NCBI GenBank assembly: GCA_947369085.1
Contig: CANBJR010000027.1
Span: 1 to 32,014 of the forward strand
Source: an uncultured Clostridia bacterium
GTDB lineage: Bacteria; Bacillota; Clostridia; Oscillospirales; Acutalibacteraceae
Length of the DNA stretch: 32,014 bases
Direction: 5' to 3'
In this document: positions 1 to 8,532 of the stretch, piece by piece
Position numbering within the stretch: the first letter of the stretch is position 1
Layout of the letters: each line of letters starts with the position of its first letter
The notes under the pieces: generated by a model
What the model was told of the DNA's origin: nothing
Databases searched by the model: none
The model's input: the letters and a program-made list of their open reading frames with translations, nothing else
Program-made: the position numbers and the translations under genes

Positions 1-1358
1 ATGATTTTACTGAAAAGCAAAGGGAACACATCAACCTTCACGTCGATGAAATTCACACCTCAAAAAACGTTGACAGAGAGATGATTATTGCCGATGAGCG
101 CTATAAATACATCTGCTCGATTACGCAAAAGGCAGTCACAAGAAAACGTCCTGCCGATTATTTAAGCGTATCGGACAAAATCGACAAGGTTGTCACAAAC
201 AGATTTTTTGCACTGCCGTTCTTTCTGCTTGTTATGCTTATGGTGTTTGCTGTCACATTCGGCACACCGGGAACACTTCTGCGTGACGGTGCAACTTATC
301 TTATAACCGATGTGCTTGGCGGAGGACTTGAATCGCTTCTCGTTTCTGTGAACGCTTCGCAGTGGGCGCAAAGCCTTGTGATTGACGGAATAATCGCAGG
401 CGTCGGTTCGGTAATTTCGTTTTTACCGCAGATTATGCTGTTGTTTACCTTGCTGTCACTGCTTGAGGACAGCGGATATATGTCGCGGGCGGCGTTTATT
501 ATGGATAAACTTTTACGATACATAGGTCTTTCGGGCAGAGCATTTGTGCCAATGCTTATGGGATTCGGCTGTACCGTTCCCGCCGTACTGGCAACAAGAA
601 CACTTGAAAATCAAAAGGACAAACGGCTTACAATTCTCATAACTCCGTTTATGTCCTGCTCGGCAAAAATGCCCGTCTATCTGCTGTTTATTTCGTATTT
701 CTTCCCCGACTGCGGTCCTCTTGTAATTTTCGGAATCTACATTCTCGGAATGGTCGTTGCGGTGCTGACGGCTCTGCTGTTTAAAAACACAATTTTAAAG
801 GGCAAAAACGCACCGTTTGTTATGGAGCTTCCTCCATACCGTATGCCCTCTCCCAAGAGCCTTTGGCTTCACGTCTGGGACAGACTGAAGGACTTCCTTG
901 TAAGAGCAGGAACGGTGCTTTTAGGAGCGTCAATTCTTATATGGTTCTTGCAAAGCTTTAATTTCTCTATGCAAATGGTTTCGCCCGACGAAAGTATGCT
1001 TGCATCAATCGGAAAGTTCATCGCCCCCGTATTTTCAATCTGCGGTTTTGGCGACTGGAGAGCTTCGGTATCGCTTGTTACGGGCATTGCCGCTAAGGAA
1101 AGCGTTGCCTCAACTCTTGCCGTGCTCTATCCGGGAGCAAGCCTTGCAAGCGCATTTTCTCCGCTTTCGGCTTTCTCGTTTCTCGTTTTCGTTCTGCTCT
1201 ACACCCCCTGCGTTGCCGCTCTTTCGGCAATACGCAAGGAAATGGGAAGTGCAAAGTGGACGGCTGTAACGATTATGTATCAGTTGTTCGTTGCGTGGCT
1301 TGCTTCTGCACTCGTTTACCAGATTGGCACGCTCATTATAAACATAGGAATGATGTAA
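1..1358 (+). CDS. feoB: Ferrous iron transporter FeoB, C-terminal part (5' end outside window)
   Basis: Membrane part of FeoB, which takes up Fe(II) across the cytoplasmic membrane. The reading frame is open from base 3 with no start codon required, so the G-protein domain lies before the window. The visible part has about 451 residues. It shows the ADERYKYI linker just before the membrane domain, then many hydrophobic segments. The first Gate motif is seen as GCTVPAVLATRT followed by FMSCSAKMPVY (about bases 570-690). A second gate-like segment is TGIAAKESVASTL (about 1080-1125). Both are typical of the Gate and FeoB_C domains. It ends with TAA directly before the Cys-rich partner gene at 1359. 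Identification is firm; only the N-terminus is missing. Confidence 0.95.
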   Translation, partial: DFTEKQREHINLHVDEIHTSKNVDREMIIADERYKYICSITQKAVTRKRPADYLSVSDKIDKVVTNRFFALPFFLLVMLMVFAVTFGTPGTLLRDGATYLITDVLGGGLESLLVSVNASQWAQSLVIDGIIAGVGSVISFLPQIMLLFTLLSLLEDSGYMSRAAFIMDKLLRYIGLSGRAFVPMLMGFGCTVPAVLATRTLENQKDKRLTILITPFMSCSAKMPVYLLFISYFFPDCGPLVIFGIYILGMVVAVLTALLFKNTILKGKNAPFVMELPPYRMPSPKSLWLHVWDRLKDFLVRAGTVLLGASILIWFLQSFNFSMQMVSPDESMLASIGKFIAPVFSICGFGDWRASVSLVTGIAAKESVASTLAVLYPGASLASAFSPLSAFSFLVFVLLYTPCVAALSAIRKEMGSAKWTAVTIMYQLFVAWLASALVYQIGTLIINIGMM

Positions 1359-1523
1359 ATGATTTTCGGGATTCCGATTGCCGACATCATAATCGGCATA
1401 ATTGCAGTGCTCCTTGTGGGGCTTTGCATATATTCAATCTTCAGAAAAAAGAAAAAATGTTGTACAAAATGCAGCGGCTGTCCGTATTCGGGAAAATGCA
1501 GCGGAGATTGTGAAAAAGAATAA
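1359..1523 (+). CDS. FeoB-associated Cys-rich membrane protein
   Basis: A 54-residue protein that starts at the ATG immediately after the feoB stop codon, with no gap. One N-terminal membrane helix (about residues 4-28, IADIIIGIIAVLLVGLCIYS) is followed by a basic stretch (RKKKK). The Cys-rich tail CCTKCSGCPYSGKCSGDC has six cysteines. This is the layout of the small Cys-rich proteins found after feoB in many Firmicutes. They are thought to help iron transport or metal handling, but their exact role is not settled. It is almost certainly cotranscribed with feoB and is followed by a clear terminator. Confidence 0.88.
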   Translation: MIFGIPIADIIIGIIAVLLVGLCIYSIFRKKKKCCTKCSGCPYSGKCSGDCEKE

Positions 1524-1534
1524 AAAGCAAGAAG

Positions 1535-1569
1535 CGACAGGAATTGCAATTGCAGCTCCTGTCGTTTTT
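1535..1569 (+). terminator. Rho-independent terminator of the feo operon
   Basis: Perfect 8-bp stem (CGACAGGA, 1535-1542, with TCCTGTCG, 1557-1564) followed by five T residues, 12 bases after the stop codon of the Cys-rich gene. Confidence 0.85.
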
Positions 1570-1673
1570 ATCGCAGTCAACTATATAGATATTTTTTCTA
1601 TTATACAACAACCGAATAAAAACTATAAAATATCATTTTATTCTTTAAATGCTAAAATATATTACAAACTATA

Positions 1674-1701
1674 TTGACTTTTATTGACAATATGTTAAAA
1701 T
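1674..1701 (+). promoter_or_regulatory. Candidate sigma-A promoter for the lipoprotein gene
   Basis: TTGACT (1674-1679), 16-base spacer, TAAAAT (1696-1701), about 65 bases before the lipoprotein ATG in an AT-rich gap. A second TTGACA at 1684 lacks a good -10 at normal spacing. Prediction by consensus only. Confidence 0.4.
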
Positions 1702-1766
1702 TAACACAAATATCTCTTTTAATATATTAAAATGAAATATAAATAAATTTAAGGGATGTGTACTTT

Positions 1767-2393
1767 ATGAAATTAATTATTAAGCGATTCATTTCTTCTT
1801 TTCTCTGCATTGTTTTATTGTCTGCTTTTTTGTGCGGGTGCGGTGCAAGCAATTCAAATATTGAAAACACTACGTCAAAAGTTGAAGATACTACTGTAGC
1901 CAAAACGTCAACAGCTAATGAATACGAAACCTTTTTAGAGGACGGCTCTAAATACAATATCGACCTTACGGCAGAATATAACAAAGAGGAAAACAGCGTT
2001 GACACAACCCTTACTAACAACACAGGTGACCTGTATATTTTTCAGGAAGGCGAGCACCACTTTTACAAACAGAACGGCAATAATTGGGAAGATGTAACAT
2101 TCAGTTACGGTTACATATTTAATCAGGAAAGTATTTCACCGAAAAAGGGTGAAAACACCTACAACAGTTCGTTTTGTGCATATCCTTCCTCGAATGACAA
2201 CGGAAACGACATAAACGAAGCGAGGAAAACAAAATATTTCACTCCCGGAAAGTATAAAATTGCCGTTAAGGTAAGTGTTTGCGACCCGTTGGAGTATATG
2301 GAAGTAAATAATGACGGTAAAACGGAAACCTTTCCGCGTTATGACAAAAACAGATTTTCATTTATGAAAGAGGCATATTTTACCGTTGAATAA
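1767..2393 (+). CDS. Predicted lipoprotein, unknown function
   Basis: 208 residues from the ATG at 1767, preferred over an in-frame GTG nine bases upstream because AAGGGA lies 10 bases before it. The N-terminus is a lipoprotein signal: basic MKLIIKRF, hydrophobic core, then lipobox LCGC. A Ser/Thr-rich linker follows. The rest is a hydrophilic extracytoplasmic domain with the pattern 'DTTLTNNTGDLY...EDGKW-like...SPKKGE...FTPGKYKIAVKV'. This resembles small bacterial Ig-like (Big-type) domains found in surface lipoproteins. That family assignment is by pattern only. It is expected to sit on the outer face of the membrane. It has its own promoter and terminator, so it is monocistronic. Confidence 0.75.
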   Translation: MKLIIKRFISSFLCIVLLSAFLCGCGASNSNIENTTSKVEDTTVAKTSTANEYETFLEDGSKYNIDLTAEYNKEENSVDTTLTNNTGDLYIFQEGEHHFYKQNGNNWEDVTFSYGYIFNQESISPKKGENTYNSSFCAYPSSNDNGNDINEARKTKYFTPGKYKIAVKVSVCDPLEYMEVNNDGKTETFPRYDKNRFSFMKEAYFTVE

Positions 2394-2421
2394 ATACACC
2401 CAACATTATAATAAAAAAATT

Positions 2422-2453
2422 ACGGCTGTTTCGCATTTTAGTGAAACAGCCGT
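2422..2453. terminator. Bidirectional Rho-independent terminator
   Basis: Perfect 11-bp stem (2422-2432 with 2443-2453). On the minus strand, after the hydrogenase, it is followed by seven T residues (the A-run at 2413-2419). On the plus strand, after the lipoprotein, it is followed by a T-rich stretch. It serves two convergent genes. Confidence 0.85.
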
Positions 2454-2474
2454 GTTGTTATTTTATCTTTATTA

Positions 2475-4019
2475 TTATGTGTTGTCGTTTTTATAATCAA
2501 ACTCATTATACATATTTTCAAGAGTTGAAAGCGCCTCGATAAACGGTGTTTCAACAGAACCCTCAAATTTAGTTTCCTTCTTGCTTTTGAGTACTTCCAT
2601 TGCCGATTTATCGGGAACGTTAATTGTACCTGCACCTGCAACGCATCCGCCCGGACAAGCCATACCCTCAAGCAGATAGCCATCGTACTTTCCTGCCTTT
2701 GCCATTCTCAAAAGCTTTGCGCACTCGTCAAGTCCCTGTGCGTTGGCAATCTTTACCTCACGCTCAGGGTCAAGCTGTGAAATAGCGTTTACAACTGCCT
2801 TTGCAACACCGCCGCTTACTGCAAAGCCTCTGCCGTCGGCACTTGAGAACGAAAGCTTTTCTTCGTCCTCGGGCAGAGATGCAAAGTCAACCTCTTTGGC
2901 TGAGAACATACCTGCAACCTCTTCAAAGGTGAGTACAAAGTCAATATCACTTCTAATACTTCTGCGGCTTGCCTCAAGCTTTTTAGCGGCGCACGGTCCG
3001 ATAAACACTACCTTGCAACCGGGATTCTGCTTCTTTGTAAGTCTGCCTGTAAGCACCATGGGAGTAAGCGCCATTGAAATATTTGAAGCTATGGTGGGGA
3101 AGTTCTTTTTAGCCATCATACTCCACGCAGGACAGCACGAAGTAGCCATAAACGGCTGTTTTGCAGGAACTTCTTCCATAAAGTCCTTTGCCTCTTCAAC
3201 GGTACAAAGGTCAGCGCCTACTGCAACCTCAACAACGTCTGCAAAGCCGAGAGCTTTAAAAGCGTTGCGGATTTTGCTTGACGGAAGTCCGTTAAACTGA
3301 CCTGCAACAGCAGGAGCAACAGCCGCATAAACGGGAGCGTCGCCCTGAATTGCCTTGATAGTCTGGAAAATCTGGCTTTTATCAACAATAGCACTGAAAG
3401 GACAGCTTACAAGGCACATACCGCAGGAAACGCACTTGTCGTAGTCAATTTCGGCTCTGCCGTGCTCATCACTGTGGATAGCTTTCATTCCGCAGGCGGC
3501 GGCACAGGGACGTTCCTGCTTGATGATTGCATTATACGGGCAGGCGCTTTTGCACTTTCCGCACTTGATACATTTTTCATCGTCAATTACCGACTTGCCA
3601 CCCTGAATTGAAATTGCGCCCTTTGGGCAAACCTCGGTGCAGGGGTGTTCAAGGCAGCCCTGACAGCCGTCGCTGACGAACACACGCTTTTCAGGACAGC
3701 TGTGGCAGGCAAACTTTATTATATTAATAAGCGGAGGAGCATAGAACTTTTCGTCAACCATACTGTCCTCAACACCTGTTGAAATAGGAGCCTGTTTCTG
3801 AACCGGAAGCAGAGGAAGCCCCATTGCAAGACGCAGTCTTTCTCCTACAATTGCTCTTTCAAGAAAGATACTTTCACGATATGTAGAAATCTCACCGGGG
3901 ATAATTTTATATGGCAGATTTTCAAACTTTGAATAGTCGCCGCCCTCGTATGCAAAGCGTGCAACCTCGGTGAATATCTGGTGGCGTATTTTTGTTTTTG
4001 ACGAATAAAGTCCTCTCAT
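2475..4019 (-). CDS. [FeFe] hydrogenase, ferredoxin-like monomeric type
   Basis: Reversible H2 evolution from reduced ferredoxin in the cytoplasm. The start is set at 4019 (MRGLYSSK): AAAGGA lies 8 bases upstream, whereas the longer TTG-initiated frame to 4091 begins inside the promoter region. That gives 514 residues. The N-terminal half carries several [4Fe-4S] motifs (CQGCLEHPCTEVC, CIKCGKCKSAC, CVSCGMCLVSC) plus a four-Cys group around CHSC. The H-cluster motifs follow: TSCCPAW (about 293-299), GPCAAKK (about 341-347) and EGMACPGGC (about 451-459). The GPC form of the second motif and the N-terminal arrangement resemble group B [FeFe] hydrogenases. No maturase genes are in view. Fermentative hydrogen metabolism is inferred. 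Confidence 0.93.
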   Translation of the reverse strand: MRGLYSSKTKIRHQIFTEVARFAYEGGDYSKFENLPYKIIPGEISTYRESIFLERAIVGERLRLAMGLPLLPVQKQAPISTGVEDSMVDEKFYAPPLINIIKFACHSCPEKRVFVSDGCQGCLEHPCTEVCPKGAISIQGGKSVIDDEKCIKCGKCKSACPYNAIIKQERPCAAACGMKAIHSDEHGRAEIDYDKCVSCGMCLVSCPFSAIVDKSQIFQTIKAIQGDAPVYAAVAPAVAGQFNGLPSSKIRNAFKALGFADVVEVAVGADLCTVEEAKDFMEEVPAKQPFMATSCCPAWSMMAKKNFPTIASNISMALTPMVLTGRLTKKQNPGCKVVFIGPCAAKKLEASRRSIRSDIDFVLTFEEVAGMFSAKEVDFASLPEDEEKLSFSSADGRGFAVSGGVAKAVVNAISQLDPEREVKIANAQGLDECAKLLRMAKAGKYDGYLLEGMACPGGCVAGAGTINVPDKSAMEVLKSKKETKFEGSVETPFIEALSTLENMYNEFDYKNDNT

Positions 4020-4082
4020 CGCACTCATCCTTTCTCTGTATTTTAATCTTTGTGGATTTTTTAACAATCTTACACCTATATG

Positions 4083-4111
4083 ATTATACAACAGCTTTTT
4101 GTCAAATTCAA
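4083..4111 (-). promoter_or_regulatory. Promoter of the [FeFe] hydrogenase gene
   Basis: On the minus strand TTGAAT (4111-4106), exactly 17 bases, then TATAAT (4088-4083). Predicted transcription start is near 4076, giving a leader of about 55 bases before the ATG at 4019. This also argues against the longer TTG start at 4091. Confidence 0.65.
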
Positions 4112-4311
4112 CAGATATTTTATTGCCTTTTTAAAATTCACACCTTATTCTAAATCTATTGTGACAAGCCACTATATTTGTTGCCTTTTCACAAATGCAA
4201 ATTGCAGAAATTATGCTATAGTGACAATAAAATTTAATACCAATAATTTTATACAACGCAAATATTCTCATCAAGGTTTATAAGTGTTGCGTATATCTCA
4301 AATAATATATG

Positions 4312-4340
4312 TTGACTTTTGCAGTAAATTGTTCTATTAT
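4312..4340 (+). promoter_or_regulatory. Promoter of the zinc-ribbon membrane protein gene
   Basis: TTGACT (4312-4317), 17-base spacer, TATTAT (4335-4340). With the opposed hydrogenase promoter it accounts for the 367-base divergent gap 4020-4386. I see no gene or strong palindrome in the rest of that gap. Confidence 0.6.
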
Positions 4341-4386
4341 ATAGTTGAAATGTAATACTCATATTAACACAATGAGGAGTGATTTG

Positions 4387-5328
4387 ATGAAATGTCCAAA
4401 CTGCGGTTATAACTGCGAAGACAAATACTGTGCAATCTGCGGCACAAAGCTGCCCGAACAGCCCCTTTATACAAGCCCTAATCCGTATGAAAGCGCACAC
4501 AACGGCGCTAATAATTTTCAGGGTGAAAATTCAAATTATCCGAACAATGCAAACTTTAATACTAACTTCAATAACGCTGACCCGTGCAATCAGCCAAATG
4601 CGCCCGTAAACAACAATACAAATTCATCTCAAAATGACTTTCAAGGCGGTTATCCGAATATTCCGCAGGGCGGAATGCCTGTTCCTCCCGCTTACCCAAA
4701 TGTGCCCAAATATACCGACGAACCGAAAAAGAAAAGTAAAACTTTGCCTGTTGTCTTAACCGCCCTTATTGTTTTTGTCATTGTTGCAGGAGCAGTTATC
4801 AGCGTTTATTCTGCCTGCACATATAACAAGTCAATCATTACCGATTTTTTTAATAATGATGAGTTATACGATAATTACGATGACAGTAATTATTATGACG
4901 ACAACTATCCTTCGGAATATATAGATGACAGCACAACTCATAAAATCGGTGAAGCAAAGGAGCTTCCCGACTGCAAGGTTACGCTTAAAAGGGTTGAAAA
5001 GGACGATAAATCAGATAAAAGCAAAGCAGGCAAAAGTCGAACAAGCTATGTATTTGAAATCGAAAACACAACTGATAAATATATCGCGCTGACATATGTG
5101 TATTGTGATGCCACTGATACCGACAGCGACACTTCGCTTGATTGGCTTTCGAGTAACACAAGTACAGATGAATACAATAGCGATTATATCGGTCTTGACC
5201 CGAATCAAAAGAAAGAGATTTCTTTTGATTATTCCGTACCGAACAACACTGAGTCAATCGAACTTTACTTGAGTTTTACGGGTGACAATGACAAATACGA
5301 ATACAGCGGAACTTTTGCAGCTGAATAA
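4387..5328 (+). CDS. Zinc-ribbon, single-pass membrane protein with extracytoplasmic domain
   Basis: 313 residues. The start ATG at 4387 has GAGGAG 7 bases upstream and places the zinc ribbon at the very N-terminus (CPNC at residues 3-6, CAIC at 15-18). An Asn/Pro/Gln-rich linker follows (about 22-110). One membrane helix lies at about 119-143, after a KKKSK stop. An acidic stretch rich in Asp and Tyr comes next, then a β-rich C-terminal domain (about 180-313, with ENTTDKYIAL and LDPNQKKEISF). The C-terminal domain resembles the DUF4352-like Ig-fold modules often joined to zinc ribbons in Clostridia. Function unknown; a role in envelope sensing or binding is only a guess. Confidence 0.8.
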   Translation: MKCPNCGYNCEDKYCAICGTKLPEQPLYTSPNPYESAHNGANNFQGENSNYPNNANFNTNFNNADPCNQPNAPVNNNTNSSQNDFQGGYPNIPQGGMPVPPAYPNVPKYTDEPKKKSKTLPVVLTALIVFVIVAGAVISVYSACTYNKSIITDFFNNDELYDNYDDSNYYDDNYPSEYIDDSTTHKIGEAKELPDCKVTLKRVEKDDKSDKSKAGKSRTSYVFEIENTTDKYIALTYVYCDATDTDSDTSLDWLSSNTSTDEYNSDYIGLDPNQKKEISFDYSVPNNTESIELYLSFTGDNDKYEYSGTFAAE

Positions 5329-5349
5329 CAGAATCACACAAATAAATCA

Positions 5350-5388
5350 AACCGCAGAGTGCTTAAATAATGGCACTCTGCGGTTTTT
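5350..5388 (+). terminator. Rho-independent terminator
   Basis: Perfect 13-bp stem (5350-5362 with 5373-5385) running into five T residues, 22 bases after the zinc-ribbon gene. It also lies 15 bases beyond the end of the phage-like cluster on the minus strand and could end that operon too, though the T-run there is weaker. Confidence 0.88.
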
Positions 5389-5402
5389 ATTTGCAAAATT
5401 TA

Positions 5403-5879
5403 TTATGAAAAGTTAATTTCTATATTCAGATGCAAAGGAAATTCAAGGTTTATCCTTTCTGTCACAATCTTTTTCTGCTCATTTGTAAGCGTATCGTTTA
5501 TGTTGATTGAAAGTTTAAACGTCGACGGTGATTCCGTAAACGAAAACTGCGTCAGTCCACAGCTTTTAAGTATATCGGAAAAAGCATCTATAGTACATTT
5601 TTCGCCCATATTCTGTTCCTGTAATTCAAGCATTTCTCTTCGTTTTACAGTTGAATACTCCGTTTTTTCCTTGCCGAGGAATTTTTCTCTGCGCAAAATT
5701 CCGTAATCTTCTGCTGTTTCAATATAGTATTCCTTTGTCATAGCGTTAAGATTATCAAAAAGCCCGTCAAGCCCTTCGGCACAAGCAACAAGCTCCTTTG
5801 ATATATTTGAATTTTCATCAATGCTGTAAATTCCGACTGCATTTAGCTTGTCCTTCATTGAATTGTAACTGCTCATCAT
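5403..5879 (-). CDS. Baseplate-terminal tail protein, YmfQ/DUF2313-like (short)
   Basis: 158 residues. It is the last gene of the cluster and overlaps the baseplate J gene by an ATGA junction. The segment 'ETAEDYGILRREKFLG...TVKRREML' matches the pattern 'ETADEYGISRFEKILN...SRRARV' in the gene after baseplate J of the second prophage (27173-27961). It therefore looks like the same family, which sits between wedge and fibre in PBSX/Mu-like baseplates. It is about 100 residues shorter and lacks the C-terminal repeats of its counterpart. No fibre gene follows. The terminator at 5350-5388 comes next. Confidence 0.7.
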   Translation of the reverse strand: MMSSYNSMKDKLNAVGIYSIDENSNISKELVACAEGLDGLFDNLNAMTKEYYIETAEDYGILRREKFLGKEKTEYSTVKRREMLELQEQNMGEKCTIDAFSDILKSCGLTQFSFTESPSTFKLSININDTLTNEQKKIVTERINLEFPLHLNIEINFS

Positions 5880-6904
5880 ACCACCCTGATGTCCTCAGTG
5901 CCTGCTTTAAAGCGCTGTGAAGCGGCAAGCGTTTTGTTCTGCATACCCGTATCGTATTCGTAATTTTCAATACATTCGGTTTCCAAAAGAGCCTTGCCCA
6001 ACTCCGAAAGATAGAATTTACCGCCAATCGGTATTGAGTTGATATATTTTTCAAATGCTGTTTTGCAGACTTCTTCAACCTCTGACTCCGAGTAGCCGTT
6101 TTTTGCTGTAACCGTAACAGTAATGTTATAGCTTACTGCAACAGCGTTGTACACCTTGACGTCAACGTTAAGCTCACGTTCCTTATTCACAATCGCCTGA
6201 AGCCTTTCAATTGCACTACTGTCAGCGTTTCCATTGCTTGAACAAACGTACAGGTTTACCGTACCGGCACCCCTTTCCCTAGCAACTGCCGACGCTTTTG
6301 CAATTCCCTCAACAGTCAAAGCAAGACTTTCGTAATATGCCTTGTTTGTTCCGTTAGGCTGATTTATATACGTACTTCTTATGCGCTCACGAAGTTCATT
6401 GTCGGTTTCTTCGTCCTCACCACCCGAAAAATCGACGGGATTTCTTACTGTTTCAATTTCAGTCGGTACACTTACGCCTACCGTTACCCTGTTCTTTTTG
6501 ACATTTCCCGATTTTCCCGGATTAACCGCCTCTGCATAAAGACTCACAAGCGTGTTTCCTGCGGAAATTTCGCCCTCCTCGGTTGTGCAGAATCTTATCG
6601 GAGAGCTGTCGTCGGTAGCCACAACCGTTCCGATGGGAATAATAATATTGTGGTCAACCGCCTGCGAAATGCTAAATAATATTTCGCCCTGCGCCTTTAA
6701 TGCTTTTTTGCGCTTAAGTCCACGCTGTTTTGCGATGTAGTCAAGGTATTCTCCGCTTGCGGTATCTGCAAACATCTGATTTTTGAGCCATTCAAAGTTT
6801 ACCTGAGCGTTATAGATTTCACCCGCAAGTACTTTAAGTCTTATTGCAACGTCGCTTTTTTCGTCAATCTCAGTTTCGCTCTCCTGACAATATTTGTTTT
6901 TCAT
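5876..6904 (-). CDS. Baseplate J-like protein (gp47/XkdT family)
   Basis: 342 residues from the first ATG (6904). It forms the baseplate wedge. Motifs such as 'GGEDEETDNELRERIRSTY' and 'NGTNKAYYESLALTVEGI' are typical of Baseplate_J. The N-terminus is probably longer: in-frame codons upstream read IYTETYNEIYQRM, which lines up with MYDVTYNEILERM at the start of the second prophage's J protein. The residue opposite that Met is ATT at 6940-6938, with GGAGG just before it. Either an ATT codon starts translation, or the ancestral ATG was lost and the internal ATG is used. Confidence 0.9.
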   Translation of the reverse strand: MKNKYCQESETEIDEKSDVAIRLKVLAGEIYNAQVNFEWLKNQMFADTASGEYLDYIAKQRGLKRKKALKAQGEILFSISQAVDHNIIIPIGTVVATDDSSPIRFCTTEEGEISAGNTLVSLYAEAVNPGKSGNVKKNRVTVGVSVPTEIETVRNPVDFSGGEDEETDNELRERIRSTYINQPNGTNKAYYESLALTVEGIAKASAVARERGAGTVNLYVCSSNGNADSSAIERLQAIVNKERELNVDVKVYNAVAVSYNITVTVTAKNGYSESEVEEVCKTAFEKYINSIPIGGKFYLSELGKALLETECIENYEYDTGMQNKTLAASQRFKAGTEDIRVV

Positions 6905-6920
6905 TCTCTGATAAATTTCG

Positions 6921-7262
6921 TTATATGTTTCCGTATAAATGCACCTCCGTGTTTCGGCTTTCTTCGCCTATTGTAATTGTAAGCTTAACAACATCGCCGT
7001 ACTCTGTAACTACGGCTTTGGTGTTTTCAAGTTGTGCAAGAGCCTCGTTAATTACAAGCTCTGCGTTTTCCTTTGCAAGGCTGCTTTCTGCGTCTATACT
7101 TCGTATATCCGAGCCCGTATGACGGTCATAAATAAAGCCTCCGAGCCTTGCTCCGATACAAATTTCAGCACGCTGAAAAAGCGCGTCCTTGTCGCAGATC
7201 ATTTCATATCTGCCTGTGCTGTCAACAATAGCGTCACCGTTTTTGATTTTTACGTCTGTCAT
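6921..7262 (-). CDS. gp25-like / DUF2634 (XkdS-type) baseplate wedge protein
   Basis: 113 residues. The pattern 'ARLGGFIYDRHTGSDIR' followed by 'INEALAQLENTKAVVTEYGDVVKLTITIG' fits the T4 gp25 / P2 gpW fold that joins wedge to hub. It overlaps the spike gene upstream by an ATGA junction. The order spike, gp25-like, J is the canonical one for contractile tails. Confidence 0.8.
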   Translation of the reverse strand: MTDVKIKNGDAIVDSTGRYEMICDKDALFQRAEICIGARLGGFIYDRHTGSDIRSIDAESSLAKENAELVINEALAQLENTKAVVTEYGDVVKLTITIGEESRNTEVHLYGNI

Positions 7263-7597
7263 AACGACAGCTCCTGTCCGTTTACAAGCACCCTGCCGTC
7301 ATTTTTCAGAACAATTGAAGCTCCGCCCTTTGAGTAAAGCATAAGCTCGCCCTCGTTTAGGTTTGAACTTTCTGCAATCACTCCGAGATTCACTTCTCCA
7401 TCATCAAGCGGAAGCACTACTGCATGTTCTCCCGTAGGCGGAACGCTTATAATACCGTACGGAAAACAGGATTTAAGCCTTTTGTGCTCGCCCGAGGATA
7501 CAACCGCAGTGCCGTCCTTATCATTTTTATTTACGTTTCCCTTAACCGCATTTGGTGAAGCAAGGGAATTTTTTGTTATGTAGTTCATCAGCCACAT
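7259..7597 (-). CDS. Baseplate spike / gp45- or DUF2577-like OB-fold protein
   Basis: 112 residues from the ATG at 7597, which has AAGGAG about 8 bases upstream and overlaps the hub stop codon by one base (TGATG). The core 'PPTGEHAVVLPLDDGEVNLGVIAESS' is the OB-fold signature of central spike or puncturing proteins (Mu gp45, P2 gpV). The C-terminus 'GGASIVLKNDGRVLVNGQEL' is a β-prism-like stretch seen in the same proteins. It is short, so a minimal spike. Confidence 0.75.
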   Translation of the reverse strand: MWLMNYITKNSLASPNAVKGNVNKNDKDGTAVVSSGEHKRLKSCFPYGIISVPPTGEHAVVLPLDDGEVNLGVIAESSNLNEGELMLYSKGGASIVLKNDGRVLVNGQELSL

Positions 7598-8532
7598 CAA
7601 AATCTCTCCTTTCCAAGCGTAACCGTTGTTTTTTCACCGTCACTTCCGACAGTATATCTTATTTTTCTGACGGTAAGATTTTCAATTTTCCCAAACATAT
7701 CATCATTCAAAACGGCAGATCTGCCAATGCTTTCAATAAGACAGCCAACGCATTCAAGTGCAATTGAATAGCTGTCGCTGTTGCTTTTGCTGATAATATT
7801 GTCGGCGGTCTGAATCGTGGTTTTGTCCGAAGTTGCGTTTACATAGCGCACACGCTTAATGCCTTTACATTCGGGATTTTCATTTTTTATGCTTCCGCCG
7901 TATGTTCCCGACTCGGTAAGCTTTAACTTGACCTCGGTAATCAGCTTAAACCGTCTTTTGCTTTCTCTTATTGCCGTGTAATCAATTCCGCTTTTTCCGA
8001 AAAATATCGTTTCACCGTTTTCACTGCCGTTAAAATAAACCTTGCCGTTTCCTGTAATTCTCGGCACAGTGCCATAGCGGTTAATGCAAAAATTTTTGAG
8101 CACCTGCCAGTGCGTCATACCCTTGTCAATTTTAAGAGTACCGAAAAACGGAACGTCATCTGCGTAATATTCCGTCAGTCCAAACGGCTTTAAATGCCTG
8201 TTAAAAATAAAATCGGCAGATGGATTAATATAGGTTAGAGGTTCTGCCTCATTGTCAAGTAAAAATGCCGACGGACTTCTCGCCGTAATTTTCGTAATTG
8301 CTCCGTCAGTACTTTTAATTCCGATAATCTCGTCAATCTGACCTTTAAACACCGTTTTTTCATCAAGAAAAGCCGTAATAAAATCAGCGTTTTCGCTTAT
8401 TTTCTCATCATACGGAATTGTTATTGTCAAATCGTCGGCAGGCACCTCAACATCAGCGTTAAAAATAACCGTCAGCACATCTTCAAGGTACTTTTCAGTT
8501 TTGTCAATATATGTAACTAAAAATTTCAACAA
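7597..8532 (-). CDS. Tail hub protein, gpD/gp44/XkdQ-like
   Basis: 311 residues. It starts at one of two adjacent TTG codons (8532 or 8529), overlapping the LysM gene. 'FKGQIDEIIGIKSTDGAITKITARSPSAFLLDNEAEP' is the usual N-terminal pattern of phage late-control D / XkdQ hub proteins. Similar spacing occurs in the second prophage's hub ('FFGFVFTKKRD...EVTAYDQLRYL'). The hub is the ring between tail tube and spike. Its presence implies that a tube ring or connector docks on it. Confidence 0.8.
   Translation of the reverse strand: MLKFLVTYIDKTEKYLEDVLTVIFNADVEVPADDLTITIPYDEKISENADFITAFLDEKTVFKGQIDEIIGIKSTDGAITKITARSPSAFLLDNEAEPLTYINPSADFIFNRHLKPFGLTEYYADDVPFFGTLKIDKGMTHWQVLKNFCINRYGTVPRITGNGKVYFNGSENGETIFFGKSGIDYTAIRESKRRFKLITEVKLKLTESGTYGGSIKNENPECKGIKRVRYVNATSDKTTIQTADNIISKSNSDSYSIALECVGCLIESIGRSAVLNDDMFGKIENLTVRKIRYTVGSDGEKTTVTLGKERF

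Noticed and set aside
2743..3300. 185-residue plus-strand open frame
   Set aside because: Lies wholly inside the hydrogenase gene on the other strand, has no ribosome binding site and no recognisable domain.
2475..4091. Longer hydrogenase frame starting at TTG 4091
   Set aside because: That codon lies at the -10 box of a good promoter (4083-4111) and lacks a ribosome binding site; ATG 4019 has AAAGGA at proper spacing.
4150..4205. TTGTGAC / TTTGT...ACAAA elements before the hydrogenase as a Rex (redox) operator
   Set aside because: The half-sites are imperfect and their spacing does not fit the 18-bp Rex palindrome, so I cannot support it.
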